NCBI GenBank assembly: GCA_021833625.1
Contig: JAKBEU010000002.1
Span: 124,001 to 188,000 of the forward strand
DNA length: 64,000 nt
From: a bacterium
Lineage (GTDB): Bacteria; Patescibacteriota; Microgenomatia; UBA1406; GWC2-37-13
Direction: 5' to 3'
In this document: one piece after another, positions 1 through 9,020 of the stretch
Position numbering within the stretch: the stretch's first letter is position 1
How the letters are laid out: each line of letters starts with the position of its first letter
Notes under the pieces: model-generated
What the model was told of the DNA's origin: nothing
Databases searched by the model: none
Seen by the model: only the letters and a program-made list of their open reading frames with translations
Made by a program: the position numbers and the translations under genes

Positions 1-555
1 AGGATTGGAAAAATGAGTACTGTTCATGTGAAGCTCGGCTGCTTTGTCATTCATTTTTACAATAAAATTGTCATATCCATAATTCTGAGCCAATATCATT
101 GCTGCATCATTTGCCGAGTGGACAAGGATTCCGTAGAGGAGATTTTCGACGGTAATCCTTTCTCCGGTGACAAGCCCCATAAGCTGCCAGTCGGGTTTTT
201 CCTCTTTTGTTATGGCCTTTTTTACCGTAATAATGTCAGTCGGTTGAAACACGTCGGCAACGACAAGTGCGGTAATGATTTTGGCGGTTGATGCAGGAAA
301 AAATTTTGCCCTACTGTTTTTTTCAAGAAGGGGAGTAAAGGAGGTAAGGTCGGTTATGAATACTCCCTCAGCCGAAACATAAGGAGGAGAGAGCGGGGAG
401 ACAACAGGGATAGGATCCGCGGATAATTTTTTTGCCTGAACCGTTCGTCCCAGTTGAGGATTTTGTGAAAACGTATGTATTATCCAGGAATTCCCAGGAT
501 AAAACAACAAAACAAATGTTATAACCAAAAATTGGACAATACGAAATCCAGACAT
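1..555 (-). CDS. D-alanyl-D-alanine carboxypeptidase (S11 family), N-terminal part
   Basis: The frame starts at 555 and runs off the left edge, so only the first 185 residues are visible. A hydrophobic stretch at residues 5-20 should act as signal or anchor. The catalytic SxxK motif is seen as STAK at residues 89-92 and the second motif SxN as SAN at 147-149. This is the order and spacing of penicillin-binding carboxypeptidases that trim peptidoglycan stem peptides outside the membrane. The third motif (KTG) would lie beyond the edge, so activity cannot be judged fully. It begins 24 bases after the aspS stop on the same strand and is probably co-transcribed with it. Confidence 0.85.
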   Translation of the reverse strand, partial: MSGFRIVQFLVITFVLLFYPGNSWIIHTFSQNPQLGRTVQAKKLSADPIPVVSPLSPPYVSAEGVFITDLTSFTPLLEKNSRAKFFPASTAKIITALVVADVFQPTDIITVKKAITKEEKPDWQLMGLVTGERITVENLLYGILVHSANDAAMILAQNYGYDNFIVKMNDKAAELHMNSTHFSNP

Positions 556-579
556 GCCTATTATTGTACTTGTTTTTTC

Positions 580-1902
580 TTACGTTTTGGGAAGAGCGAT
601 GTCAACTCGTTCCATATCCCGTGGGAAAAGGGACGCTTCCCTGATATTTGCAAGTCCTAGGACGTTCATGGTAATGCGTTCCAATCCGAGGCAGAATCCC
701 CCTTCAGGAGGCATGCCATATTTAAACGCCTGTAAATACGGTATCTCAAAATGAATAGGGTCCTGTCCCCATTTTTTTATATTTGTAACCAACTGCTCAT
801 AGTTGTTTATGCGTTGTCCGCCAGTTATCCATTCCTGTCCTTTTCCGATTAAGTCAAAGCTCAATGTCTCTTCTGGGTTTTCAGGGTCCGGATAAGTATA
901 CATCGGTCGTTTTTTTGTCGGATAATGCGTAACAAAAACAAGATCGCTTCCATGGGTTTCGCGTGCCCATTTTGACATTTCACGTTCTCCTTCCGGATCG
1001 AGGTCCGGTTCTGTGCGGATGTCTCGACCGGTTCTTTTGAAAATAAGTTCCTTAGCCTCTGTCAATTTGATGCGGGGAATGGATGACTCAATTTTCGGAA
1101 CCTCCACTCCATACTGGGTAAGGATGTCAGTGTGTTCCGTCTTTACGGCTTTAAAAATATTTTTAAGCAATGTTTCGGCCATATCCATTACTTCTGTCCA
1201 ACTGTCGATAAATCCCATTTCCGCATCAAGTCCGACGTATTCTGTCAGATGTCGTGTCGTTACCGACGGTTCGGCTCTATATGCATGTGCGACTGTAAAT
1301 ACTTTTTCGAAAATGGAGACAAGTATCTGTTTATAAAATTGGGGACTCTGTGCAAGGAAAGCTTTCTTGTCAAAGTAGGAGATAGGGAAGACCTCTGCTC
1401 CTCCTTCTGTTGCGGTTGCCACAATTGTGGGCGCTTGTACTTCCGTAAACCCCGCATCTTTCATTGTCTTTCTGAATGTTGTAACAATTGTTTCCTGAAC
1501 TTTGAATATAGAACGGATTTTACCGTGACGGAGAGTAAGGCTGCGATAATCCAGAAGAACTGGAAGTGTAAGTCCCAAATCTTCTTTTCCCATGTCAAAC
1601 GGAAGCTCCTGTGCCGCGGCAAGAAGAGTAAATGATTTTGCTTCCATTTCAATGGTACCCGTCAATAGTTTGGGATTTATGAGTTTTTCCGGCCGTTTTT
1701 TCACCAATCCTTTTATCGTGACTACGTCTTCCGGTGAAAGCTGTGCAAATGAGCTGTCGCCGACAACCTGTACGACCCCGCTTGCATCGCGGATATCAAG
1801 AAAGACTATTTTTTTATGGTTACGAATTACATTGACCCATCCGCGGATCTCAACCTCCTCACCGATATGCGATACAATTTGTGCGATATTTAGTTTTTTC
1901 AT
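580..1902 (-). CDS. aspS: aspartyl-tRNA synthetase, archaeal/non-discriminating type
   Basis: This is a class IIb aminoacyl-tRNA synthetase of 440 residues with an N-terminal OB-fold anticodon domain and a C-terminal catalytic domain. Visible signatures are AQSPQFYKQ, the motif 2 region RAEPSVTTRHLTEY and the motif 3 region GLERITMNVLG. The length and the lack of the bacterial insertion domain match the archaeal-type AspRS, which often charges both tRNA-Asp and tRNA-Asn. The non-discriminating role is an inference. The frame is open to 1932, but I place the start at 1902 because a TATAAT box ends 7 bases upstream of that ATG and would otherwise lie inside the gene. An AsnRS is less likely because motif 2 fits AspRS better. 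Confidence 0.85.
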   Translation of the reverse strand: MKKLNIAQIVSHIGEEVEIRGWVNVIRNHKKIVFLDIRDASGVVQVVGDSSFAQLSPEDVVTIKGLVKKRPEKLINPKLLTGTIEMEAKSFTLLAAAQELPFDMGKEDLGLTLPVLLDYRSLTLRHGKIRSIFKVQETIVTTFRKTMKDAGFTEVQAPTIVATATEGGAEVFPISYFDKKAFLAQSPQFYKQILVSIFEKVFTVAHAYRAEPSVTTRHLTEYVGLDAEMGFIDSWTEVMDMAETLLKNIFKAVKTEHTDILTQYGVEVPKIESSIPRIKLTEAKELIFKRTGRDIRTEPDLDPEGEREMSKWARETHGSDLVFVTHYPTKKRPMYTYPDPENPEETLSFDLIGKGQEWITGGQRINNYEQLVTNIKKWGQDPIHFEIPYLQAFKYGMPPEGGFCLGLERITMNVLGLANIREASLFPRDMERVDIALPKT

Positions 1903-1909
1903 ACGTTCT

Positions 1910-1915
1910 ATTATA
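1910..1915 (-). promoter_or_regulatory. -10 box of aspS
   Basis: TATAAT on the minus strand ends 7 bases before the chosen aspS ATG (1902), leaving room only for a leaderless or near-leaderless transcript. I see no clear -35 box at 17 bases. Confidence 0.55.
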
Positions 1916-1962
1916 CAATCTTTTTTTACCATCTCTCCGTTGTGATGGAAACTATCTTATAG

Positions 1963-1968
1963 TATAAT
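1963..1968 (+). promoter_or_regulatory. -10 box of the gene at 1984
   Basis: TATAAT lies 15 bases before the ATG at 1984, which predicts a leader of roughly 8-10 bases without a Shine-Dalgarno sequence. It is divergent from the aspS promoter. Confidence 0.5.
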
Positions 1969-1983
1969 ACATACTAAATATAT

Positions 1984-3162
1984 ATGAGTAAAGTTGAGCA
2001 GCAGCCAAGCGTAAATGGTATCGGAGGAAGCGGAATGACTTCTTTCTCCTCAGGAGAACTCAAGGAGCTTTCGTTCCGTGCTCAAAACAGAATCAAGGGG
2101 TATCGAGCCATTGTTGTTCCCCTTAGACAGGTAAACGCAGATCCTACCCTTGGAAGAACCCTTTCTGAGCTATGTGAGCAGAGAGGAATGACACAAACGA
2201 TTGAAAGACCTCGGGGGGGATTTCCCGACTCAGGGAATGTGGTGTTGCGAAGAGCAACGGATGACGGTTTGGGACAAAAAGTGGAGGGAGTAGATGAGGG
2301 AACACTTAAGTCAGTTCTTAACTTTTCCCAGGAGATGGCGGGAATGGTACACCAGGTTGATGTTCTCCCGAATGCGTCTCACGATTCAAAGAAGTTAAAC
2401 GGCGTAAGAGTGCAGTTTAATCCGAAAACCGATTGGTTAAAAAAAATAGACATAAAAAGAATTGGGGCACTGGGAAGAGGACTGATGATTACAGCACTTC
2501 CGAGAAATTTTGATGAAGAATGGCTTGTTATGAATGACAGGGCGATACTGGAACAAATGCTCAAGTTTGGCACGAGCTTTTCTCCGGAAGCACAACGCAT
2601 CAAATTTATACAGCTTCTGTATGGTTCAGAGGGAGAGTTGTATCTTGCGCTTGCAGCAGGTCCCTCACTTATGGAGAGAGAAATTCTCTCTGGAGAGGCA
2701 GCCTACATGCGGACTCAAAAGGGAGGTCTTGGTGCACTCGAAAAAACACTTCAAATAAATCAAGAGGTGCAAGTAGAGCAGCGGAGAAGACTTTCAAAAC
2801 AAATCTTAGCTTCGCTCGGTATTGGATCGTCTGTTGATGAACTCGTCAATGTTCCCTATATCTGGATGAATGGAGAGGAATCAACATTCTGTTCAGGCGG
2901 AGTTGATGCAAAGGGAGGCGAGGTTGTTCCCTATACCGTCGGGATGCAAAGCATCATTTTTCACACCCCAACTACGTTTGTCGCAATAGGAACCGGAGCC
3001 GGTTCAGTTGAAGGAGAAGACTCAATACTTCTTCCTGAGGGGATTTCAAAGGAAAATCTTTGTATTCCAAATAAAAAGGTAAGAGCAGAGATCCCTTCGG
3101 TGAAAGATGATGCGGTGAATGTAATAGCCGAAGGATTTCATAGCGATTGGAAAATCAGATAA
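1984..3162 (+). CDS. conserved-looking protein of unknown function (392 aa)
   Basis: I do not recognise this protein. It has 392 residues, no obvious signal peptide or membrane segment, and a Gly/Ser-rich first 25 residues. The body is a mix of charged and hydrophobic segments that reads as a globular cytoplasmic protein. There is a polar, helix-prone stretch near residues 245-275 and single cysteines near residues 63, 304 and 360. Its codon use resembles that of the neighbours. It stands alone on the plus strand between aspS and recJ, has its own promoter, and its last 8 bases overlap the end of recJ tail to tail. No function can be assigned from context. Confidence 0.7.
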   Translation: MSKVEQQPSVNGIGGSGMTSFSSGELKELSFRAQNRIKGYRAIVVPLRQVNADPTLGRTLSELCEQRGMTQTIERPRGGFPDSGNVVLRRATDDGLGQKVEGVDEGTLKSVLNFSQEMAGMVHQVDVLPNASHDSKKLNGVRVQFNPKTDWLKKIDIKRIGALGRGLMITALPRNFDEEWLVMNDRAILEQMLKFGTSFSPEAQRIKFIQLLYGSEGELYLALAAGPSLMEREILSGEAAYMRTQKGGLGALEKTLQINQEVQVEQRRRLSKQILASLGIGSSVDELVNVPYIWMNGEESTFCSGGVDAKGGEVVPYTVGMQSIIFHTPTTFVAIGTGAGSVEGEDSILLPEGISKENLCIPNKKVRAEIPSVKDDAVNVIAEGFHSDWKIR

Positions 3163-4807
3163 TCGTTTTTATTTTGCCCTGTAATTTTGTTCTTCCATTC
3201 CACACGTTTATTTCAAGAGAAAAAATGATAATCGCTTCTTTATCTTTTTTAATCAAGTCCCGTACTTCATCGGTCGGAGAAAAATAAACACATTCAAACG
3301 GAGTTGTTTTTGTATCATTTTTTTCCGTTACGAATAGCTTTAAATGTTTTCCGATTTTTCCCAGTGTTTTTATGTCTCTTATTATTACCTCACTTGCAAA
3401 AAGAGGGGTGGGATTTCCCATTCCAAACGGTTCCATCTGTCCAAGAAGGACGGCTGTTTTTTCGGTGAGAGAATGAAGGGGAAGTTTAAGGTCGACATAC
3501 ATTGTTTTTTCAAGGGAAGGAACATCTTTTGATTTTTCCTGAACAGTTGCAATAAAGGAGTCAAGTTCAGAATCAATAAACGAAAACCCCGCAGCTTGAG
3601 GATGTCCTCCGATATGTTTGAGAAGATTGAGAGAGCGAAGGAAAGAGGTGATATCAAATCCTTTTACGGAACGTGCAGACCCTTTCCAATTAGCGTTATT
3701 TTTTGTCAGTACGATAGAGGGGCGATTGAATTTTTCAGTGAGTTTTGATGAAATAAGTCCAATTATCCCCTCATTCCAGGAAGGATTTTTTACTACAATA
3801 ATCGGGGTAAGCCGTTCGCGATTTACCAGAGCAAGTGCTTCTTCAACCGCTTTTTCTACCATCTTCTGCCGCGTGAGATTGTACATGTTGGCCTGTGAAG
3901 CCAGATAGGTTGCCTTGAGTGGATCACGGGTGCAAAGCATGCGAAGCGCTTCTATCGCATGGGAGAGGCGTCCCACTGCATTTATTCTTGGAGCAAGTGC
4001 GAAACCTGCGTGGTAGGTCGAAAGCACTGACTGAGTAAGACCGGCAACCTTAAGAAGTTCCCGTATTCCCGGCTGCTTGGCTTTGGAGAATGCTACAAGT
4101 CCTGACTTTGCAATGCTGCGTGCATATCCAACAAGCGGGACAAGGTCCGCAATCGTCCCCAGTGCAGCGAGTGCAAGAAGGTCGCCGTGGAACAGTTCAT
4201 CAAGTTCTGTATTTTTCGGATCAAAGTGTCGCCCTATATCAAGGGCCGTAATATATGCTAGGCTTGCCCCCGAAACGAGAGGAGTATGAATGAGGGCTTT
4301 CGCACTCTCCGGAAGAAGTTCGGGTTTTGTATGATGATCCGTCACCACAACATCCACACCCCGTTGGGTTGCATAGGCGATTTGGTCGCGGGCACTAATC
4401 CCGTGATCGACGCTAATAATGAGAGTTGGATGGTATTTCTCAATGACGCTGTCAATTCCTTTTATCGAAAATCCATATCCCTCGCTGTGTCGATGGGGTA
4501 CATAAGGATAGACGATAAATCCAAGATGATGGAGGGTTTCCCACATAATGGCGCCACCCGTTATTCCATCCGTATCATAATCGGTATAAATAACGATTGT
4601 TTTCTTATTTTTTTTTGCTGCTTCAAGAAGTGAGAGGAGTATTTTCAACTCTTTGGAAAATCCAAGTTTTTTTAGTGAGAAAGAGGTGGGATCGTCCGGT
4701 TGTATGAACTTATCCAAATCAGAGATGTGTCTTTGTTTGAGAAGGAGAGAGAGTATTTCATCAGGGGAGAGAGGTGTCTTACTTATTGATCCATACGTAA
4801 TTTGCAT
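3155..4807 (-). CDS. recJ: single-stranded-DNA-specific exonuclease RecJ
   Basis: RecJ degrades single-stranded DNA 5' to 3' during recombination and mismatch/base excision repair. The DHH-family catalytic motifs are intact: DYDTDG at residues 76-81, VDHG at 133-136 and DHH at 157-159. The DHHA1 region with the GGHPQAAGF-like motif follows around residue 400, and an OB-like C-terminal part comes after that. At 550 residues it is close to the usual family length. It is the last gene of the DUF4012 - rplY - nusA - infB - DHH-like operon and starts 18 bases after the preceding stop. It ends in an 8-base convergent overlap with the gene at 1984-3162. Confidence 0.92.
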   Translation of the reverse strand: MQITYGSISKTPLSPDEILSLLLKQRHISDLDKFIQPDDPTSFSLKKLGFSKELKILLSLLEAAKKNKKTIVIYTDYDTDGITGGAIMWETLHHLGFIVYPYVPHRHSEGYGFSIKGIDSVIEKYHPTLIISVDHGISARDQIAYATQRGVDVVVTDHHTKPELLPESAKALIHTPLVSGASLAYITALDIGRHFDPKNTELDELFHGDLLALAALGTIADLVPLVGYARSIAKSGLVAFSKAKQPGIRELLKVAGLTQSVLSTYHAGFALAPRINAVGRLSHAIEALRMLCTRDPLKATYLASQANMYNLTRQKMVEKAVEEALALVNRERLTPIIVVKNPSWNEGIIGLISSKLTEKFNRPSIVLTKNNANWKGSARSVKGFDITSFLRSLNLLKHIGGHPQAAGFSFIDSELDSFIATVQEKSKDVPSLEKTMYVDLKLPLHSLTEKTAVLLGQMEPFGMGNPTPLFASEVIIRDIKTLGKIGKHLKLFVTEKNDTKTTPFECVYFSPTDEVRDLIKKDKEAIIIFSLEINVWNGRTKLQGKIKTII

Positions 4808-4825
4808 GGAACAATTGTATCATCT

Positions 4826-5764
4826 TTACACGAGCCCGCCGCCCTTAAAGATGTTAGGTTTAAGCCAGTCTTGAGGATTTTGTGCCCCTTCTTTTGATTG
4901 ACTTTCCTGAGATTCGACAGTTGATATGTTTTGCAGCGGTTGGCGTTCAACTCCCGGCTGTTTTATCGAGAAAACCGGTTGGGAAGATGGTTGTGAAAAC
5001 GGTCTTTGTGCGACAGGAGCTTGCGATTGAATTCGTTTTGATGCTCCCAACTTCAAGAGTTTTGCTATTGTTTCGAATGTTTCCGCATTGACTGAGTAGG
5101 AGGTAAAAGAATTGGTAGCAAAGGTAATCCCACTGTACAGATTTGTTGCCATATCTTTATCAATTTCGATTTGAGCATCCGTCAAAAGTTTGAGAACAAG
5201 TTCGGAAGTTGAGGAACTGGTTTTGTTTACGAAATTTGCCGTTCCAAAAAAAGCATTGGTAAGATGTCTGTCGATATTGATAATTTCTTTTCCCTGGAAT
5301 TGTGTCTGATTTTCAGAATAGATAGTGCCAAGAGCATTCAAATTAGGAGCGTCTATCGTGATGACGAAATCAAACGAACCGCCCGTGTACGAATAAGAAA
5401 CCTGATTGGGATTCAGTTTCGGAAACCCTTGGCGGGGAGCTATGACAAGATTAAACTTGTCTCCCTGAATATGATAATCGATTTTATCAATTGCGCCGTC
5501 GGAGTAAGGAAATGATACGACAAGATTATCTCCGCCAACGGAGAGGGAAGGCTGTATCTTGTCGGAACCGATATAATCACTTTTGATAGGTGTAGAACAA
5601 ACTATGGCTACGTTTTTTCCTTGTTTTAAGAGTCCTAAATAAAGGGAAGTTCCGGCAGCTACGGCGTCACTTGTCGCATTTGCGGGTAAAAGAATAACGC
5701 CATTTTGGCCTTTTGTGATTATCTCAACGATTTTTGGAAGAACATTGTTCGTATTAGGAAACAT
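4826..5764 (-). CDS. DHH-family phosphoesterase-like protein with degenerate active site
   Basis: The fold signature resembles NrnA/DHH phosphoesterases, which degrade nanoRNA or cyclic dinucleotides, but key residues are altered. The first motif, normally DGDAxGS, reads NATSDAVAAG (D33 kept). The DHH motif reads INIDRHLTN, so the first His is Arg166. The later FGTANFVN and SSTSELVLKLL segments fit the family well. A proline/glutamine-rich linker (about residues 245-295) leads to a C-terminal tail ending in IFKGGGLV. The position directly after infB (1-base gap) is where nrnA sits in many bacteria, but rbfA is absent between them. I infer a non-catalytic or altered role. The DHH assignment is fairly safe and the function is open. 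Confidence 0.7.
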   Translation of the reverse strand: MFPNTNNVLPKIVEIITKGQNGVILLPANATSDAVAAGTSLYLGLLKQGKNVAIVCSTPIKSDYIGSDKIQPSLSVGGDNLVVSFPYSDGAIDKIDYHIQGDKFNLVIAPRQGFPKLNPNQVSYSYTGGSFDFVITIDAPNLNALGTIYSENQTQFQGKEIINIDRHLTNAFFGTANFVNKTSSSTSELVLKLLTDAQIEIDKDMATNLYSGITFATNSFTSYSVNAETFETIAKLLKLGASKRIQSQAPVAQRPFSQPSSQPVFSIKQPGVERQPLQNISTVESQESQSKEGAQNPQDWLKPNIFKGGGLV

Positions 5765-5765
5765 A

Positions 5766-7229
5766 TTATAGGATACATTTTATCACATCACCTACCCGTA
5801 TGTCAAGTGCAGGAGAGAGTATTATACCGCACTCTTGTTCCTTCTTTACTTCTTCAACCCTCTTTGCCCGTATCTGAAGGGATACGATTTTTGACTTTCC
5901 TATAATATTTCCGCTACGATGTATTTCAAGCTCATCTCCAAGCTGGAATTTTCCCTTAGAAAGCTTTGAACCGAAGACTTTTTCGCCTTCAATTGAGAAG
6001 AGCGCGAGAATTTTGGCCTCACCTTTGAGGTTTTTCTCATGCTGTTCCTTTTCCTGAAGGAGGGACGCCACCTCTTCAAGCTCGTCAAGAAGCTCATAAA
6101 TGATGGAATAGGACTTTACTATGACCTTTTCCTGCTTTGCGATGTCTTTTACGTCCTGTTCGATTTGTGTGTTAAATCCGATGACAATAGCCTTGCTGAC
6201 CTTTGCAAGGAAAATATCAGACTTGTAGACGCTGCCGACGGCCTTCAGGACGATTTCAATATTCGGATCTTCTGCCAAAATGGCGTCAATTGCTTCGAGC
6301 GAGCCTTGCGAGTCTGCTTTCAGGATGAGGGCGAGCTTCTTTTGAGGCTCAACTTGTGAGTTATAGAACGTCTTCATATTAAAAGAAACCGGTTCTTCCT
6401 TTTTCTTTGTTTTTTCCTCAGGCACGACGAACGTTCCTTCGGTTGAGGTAATTAAAGAACCGACGGCAGGCTGGTCTTCGAACCCGAGAAGTTCAAAAGC
6501 AAGGGAGGGAACAACAACCTGGAGATGCTCTCCAAGATCATTCACCAGTGATTTTACCTTTCCTTTTACCTGTCCCGCAAATATCTGGTCTCCGACATGG
6601 AGTGTACCGTTTTTGATGATGGCACTTGCGACTATTCCCCGTTTATCTTTTTTTGTTTCGATAATATATGCCTCAAATGGAGCTTTGGGATCATATTGTA
6701 GTTTTTTATCTTCAGCAACGAGCAAAATGGTTTCGATAAGCTCTTTGACTCCTTTGCCCGTTTTTGCCGATATGAGGGCAACGGGAACGTTTCCACCCTT
6801 GTCTTCGACTTGTATGCCGTGTCTGAGAAGATCATTTTTTACTTTTTCTGGTTTAGCCTCGGGCAGGTCCGTCTTATTTATCGCAACGACGCAGGGAATA
6901 TTAGCCTGCTTTATATGAGAAATAGACTCAATTGTTTGAGGCATGATGGAGTCTTTGCCGTCAATAATCAATATCGCGATATCGGCAACATTAGCGCCGC
7001 GAAGTCTCAAACGGGAGAATGCTTCATGACCGGGAGTATCAATAAAGGTAATTTCATCCGTTGAGTATCCCTTTATGCCTGTTTTTGCGGTATATCCACC
7101 GATTCGCTGGGTGATCCCTCCGTGTTCTTTTGCCGCGATACGACTGCTGCGGATAAAATCAAGAAGCGTTGTTTTTCCGTGGTCAACGTGGCCAAGTATA
7201 GCTACTATTGGAGGTCGTGCTTTCTTCAT
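5766..7229 (-). CDS. infB: translation initiation factor IF-2, minimal form
   Basis: IF-2 is the GTPase that brings initiator tRNA to the 30S subunit and promotes subunit joining. The protein starts directly at the G domain, with G1 GHVDHGKT at residues 13-20, DTPGHE at 64-69, NKTD at 118-121 and SAK near 155. Domains II, III and the C-terminal fMet-tRNA-binding C2 barrel follow. At 487 residues it lacks the long N-terminal regions of E. coli IF-2 (890 residues). The start at 7229 puts the G domain at the usual distance from the N-terminus. It lies 31 bases after nusA and 1 base before the DHH-like gene. I see no Shine-Dalgarno sequence upstream. Confidence 0.95.
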   Translation of the reverse strand: MKKARPPIVAILGHVDHGKTTLLDFIRSSRIAAKEHGGITQRIGGYTAKTGIKGYSTDEITFIDTPGHEAFSRLRLRGANVADIAILIIDGKDSIMPQTIESISHIKQANIPCVVAINKTDLPEAKPEKVKNDLLRHGIQVEDKGGNVPVALISAKTGKGVKELIETILLVAEDKKLQYDPKAPFEAYIIETKKDKRGIVASAIIKNGTLHVGDQIFAGQVKGKVKSLVNDLGEHLQVVVPSLAFELLGFEDQPAVGSLITSTEGTFVVPEEKTKKKEEPVSFNMKTFYNSQVEPQKKLALILKADSQGSLEAIDAILAEDPNIEIVLKAVGSVYKSDIFLAKVSKAIVIGFNTQIEQDVKDIAKQEKVIVKSYSIIYELLDELEEVASLLQEKEQHEKNLKGEAKILALFSIEGEKVFGSKLSKGKFQLGDELEIHRSGNIIGKSKIVSLQIRAKRVEEVKKEQECGIILSPALDIRVGDVIKCIL

Positions 7230-7260
7230 TATTAAATCTAAATGATAATTGAAAAGCTAA

Positions 7261-8268
7261 TCAAGCGGTTTTTTGAGCTGGTTGATCAGTTGGTGATGCT
7301 TCGTTCGTCGTTGAATTTGGGATTTGGGAGATGTCAATTGCATACCCGGTAAGGCGAGAAGCAAGATTGACGTTTATACCGCCTTTTCCTATTGCAAGTG
7401 GTGCCTGCGCCTCTTCGACGGTAACCTTTGCATATTTTGTTGTTTCGTTGATATCAACACTTGTCACTTTGGCAGGTGAAAGAGCAGCCTCAATAAAGGC
7501 TTTGGGGTCACTGCTCCATTGAATAATGTCTATTTTTTCTTTTCCTCCGCATTCGTCAGTCACCGTCTGTACACGAACGCCCCGTTGTCCGACGCATGCG
7601 CCGACCGGATCAACCGTTCCGTGTCCATTTGCAACTGCGATTTTTGCTCTTTCTCCCGGTTCTCTTACGACTGCCTTTATAAGAACTGAGCCATTTGCGA
7701 TTTCCGGAACCTCACGTTTGAAAAGTTCTTCGATGAGACGTGGGTCTGTGCGAGAGACGACAATGCGGGGATTTCCGTATTTATCATTTGAAATTTCTTT
7801 GATATAGATAGTATGTGTCGTGTTTACGGAATACTCTTCGCTTCTTATTTGCTCTTCTTTCGGAAGAATTCCTTCTGCTTTGCCAAGATCAAAATGGGCA
7901 TTATAGCCATCAAACCGGATAACCCTACCCTTCATCGTGTTTCCGATATGGGTTTGGAAGTGTTGGGTAACGGTGCGTTTTTCTACCTCTCTGATTTTCT
8001 GTAGAATGACCTGCTTTGCTGTTTGTGCAGCAATACGTCCGAAGCCGGGAGGAGTAATGTCTTTTTCATCTTCAAACAGGTGAGCCTCACCTGACTGACG
8101 ATTTATTTTTGCAGTAATATTTTCAAGATTTTCCGTTTCAGGATATTCCTTTTTATACGCAGCAACAAGAGCTTCTTCAATAGAAGAAATAACGTCCTCG
8201 GCGGGGATTCCCCGTTCCGCGGCTACTTGGTTGAGTGCTAATAAAAATTCTGATTTGACTACTGTCAT
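7261..8268 (-). CDS. nusA: transcription termination/antitermination protein NusA
   Basis: NusA binds RNA polymerase and nascent RNA to control pausing, termination and antitermination. The 335-residue protein shows the N-terminal polymerase-binding domain (residues 1-125), an S1 domain (about 130-200, KGRVIRFDGYNAHFDLG) and the KH pair (VGACVGQRGVRVQTVTDE, then APLAIGKGGINVNLASRL). It has none of the C-terminal acidic repeats of E. coli NusA. It belongs to the nusA - infB core found in most bacteria, but rimP and the YlxR gene are missing. An AGGAG lies almost against the ATG at 8268, too close for normal spacing, so the mode of initiation is unclear. Confidence 0.95.
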   Translation of the reverse strand: MTVVKSEFLLALNQVAAERGIPAEDVISSIEEALVAAYKKEYPETENLENITAKINRQSGEAHLFEDEKDITPPGFGRIAAQTAKQVILQKIREVEKRTVTQHFQTHIGNTMKGRVIRFDGYNAHFDLGKAEGILPKEEQIRSEEYSVNTTHTIYIKEISNDKYGNPRIVVSRTDPRLIEELFKREVPEIANGSVLIKAVVREPGERAKIAVANGHGTVDPVGACVGQRGVRVQTVTDECGGKEKIDIIQWSSDPKAFIEAALSPAKVTSVDINETTKYAKVTVEEAQAPLAIGKGGINVNLASRLTGYAIDISQIPNSTTNEASPTDQPAQKTA

Positions 8269-8293
8269 ACTCCTGTACCTTAAACGTTTTTAA

Positions 8294-9019
8294 TTATTCC
8301 TTTTTTTCTTTCGCTGGCTTTGCGGTTCCTGCTTCAGGGGCTGCTGCTTTTTTCTCTCCGGTTTCGCCCTCCGTCGCTTCTTCATCTGGCTTTGCTGTCA
8401 AGACTTCCGGTGCTGCTGCTGCGGTTGTTTCGGCAACGATACTTTCTTCTTTATGAGCCGTGACGGATACGATTACGTTTTCCGGAGCAGTTTTAACGGT
8501 ATATGCATCACTTAATTTAAGATCACCAACCTTGATTTCCTTGCCGATTTCGGTAAGTCCGCTAATATCGATATCAATCTGGTGTGGAATGTTCTGCGGA
8601 AGAGCTTCAATAATAAGCTTGACTGTCTGATTAATAAGGACTCCTCCTTGATTGACGGCCGGTGCAATACCGACAAACACCAACGGTACTTCAGCCTCAA
8701 TTTTCTTATCGAGATCAACTTTTCTGAAGTCAACATGAAGCAGTTTGCTTTCAATAGGATCTCTTTGAATGGTTTTGACAAGGGTTGGAACCTCTGTCTT
8801 GTCTGTCGTGATGTAAATAATACCCGTTTCTCCACTTTTTCTGAAGATTTTTGAAAAATCCTTATAGTTTATGGAAATGGACTGTGATGCGAATCCGGAT
8901 CCAAAGATATTGGCAGGAAGAAGCCCCTGTCTGCGGAGCAGTCTGTTTTTTTTACCAAAAAGCACTCTCTTTTGTGCTGCAAGTGTTAATTTTTCGGCCT
9001 GGACATCTGTTTTTTTCAT
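8294..9019 (-). CDS. rplY: large ribosomal subunit protein bL25 (CTC/TL5 form)
   Basis: This is the long form of bL25, which binds 5S rRNA in the large subunit. The N-terminal 5S-binding domain (residues 1-95; FGKKNRLLRRQGLLPANIFG) is followed by the TL5/CTC domain (about 100-190). A low-complexity tail of Ala, Pro, Glu and Lys occupies about residues 193-241 and is probably disordered. The start lies 1 base after the DUF4012 stop, and nusA follows 25 bases later, so it is translated from the same mRNA. Pairing bL25 with nusA-infB places a ribosome component in a transcription/translation control operon. Confidence 0.92.
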   Translation of the reverse strand: MKKTDVQAEKLTLAAQKRVLFGKKNRLLRRQGLLPANIFGSGFASQSISINYKDFSKIFRKSGETGIIYITTDKTEVPTLVKTIQRDPIESKLLHVDFRKVDLDKKIEAEVPLVFVGIAPAVNQGGVLINQTVKLIIEALPQNIPHQIDIDISGLTEIGKEIKVGDLKLSDAYTVKTAPENVIVSVTAHKEESIVAETTAAAAPEVLTAKPDEEATEGETGEKKAAAPEAGTAKPAKEKKE

Positions 9020-9020
9020 A

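Noticed and set aside
1132-1635. 167-residue cysteine-rich open frame on the plus strand
   Set aside because: It is antisense to aspS, has no promoter or family likeness, and its cysteines come from reverse complements of common codons.
580-1902. Asparaginyl-tRNA synthetase
   Set aside because: The motif 2 and C-terminal signatures fit archaeal-type AspRS better, although the two families are close.
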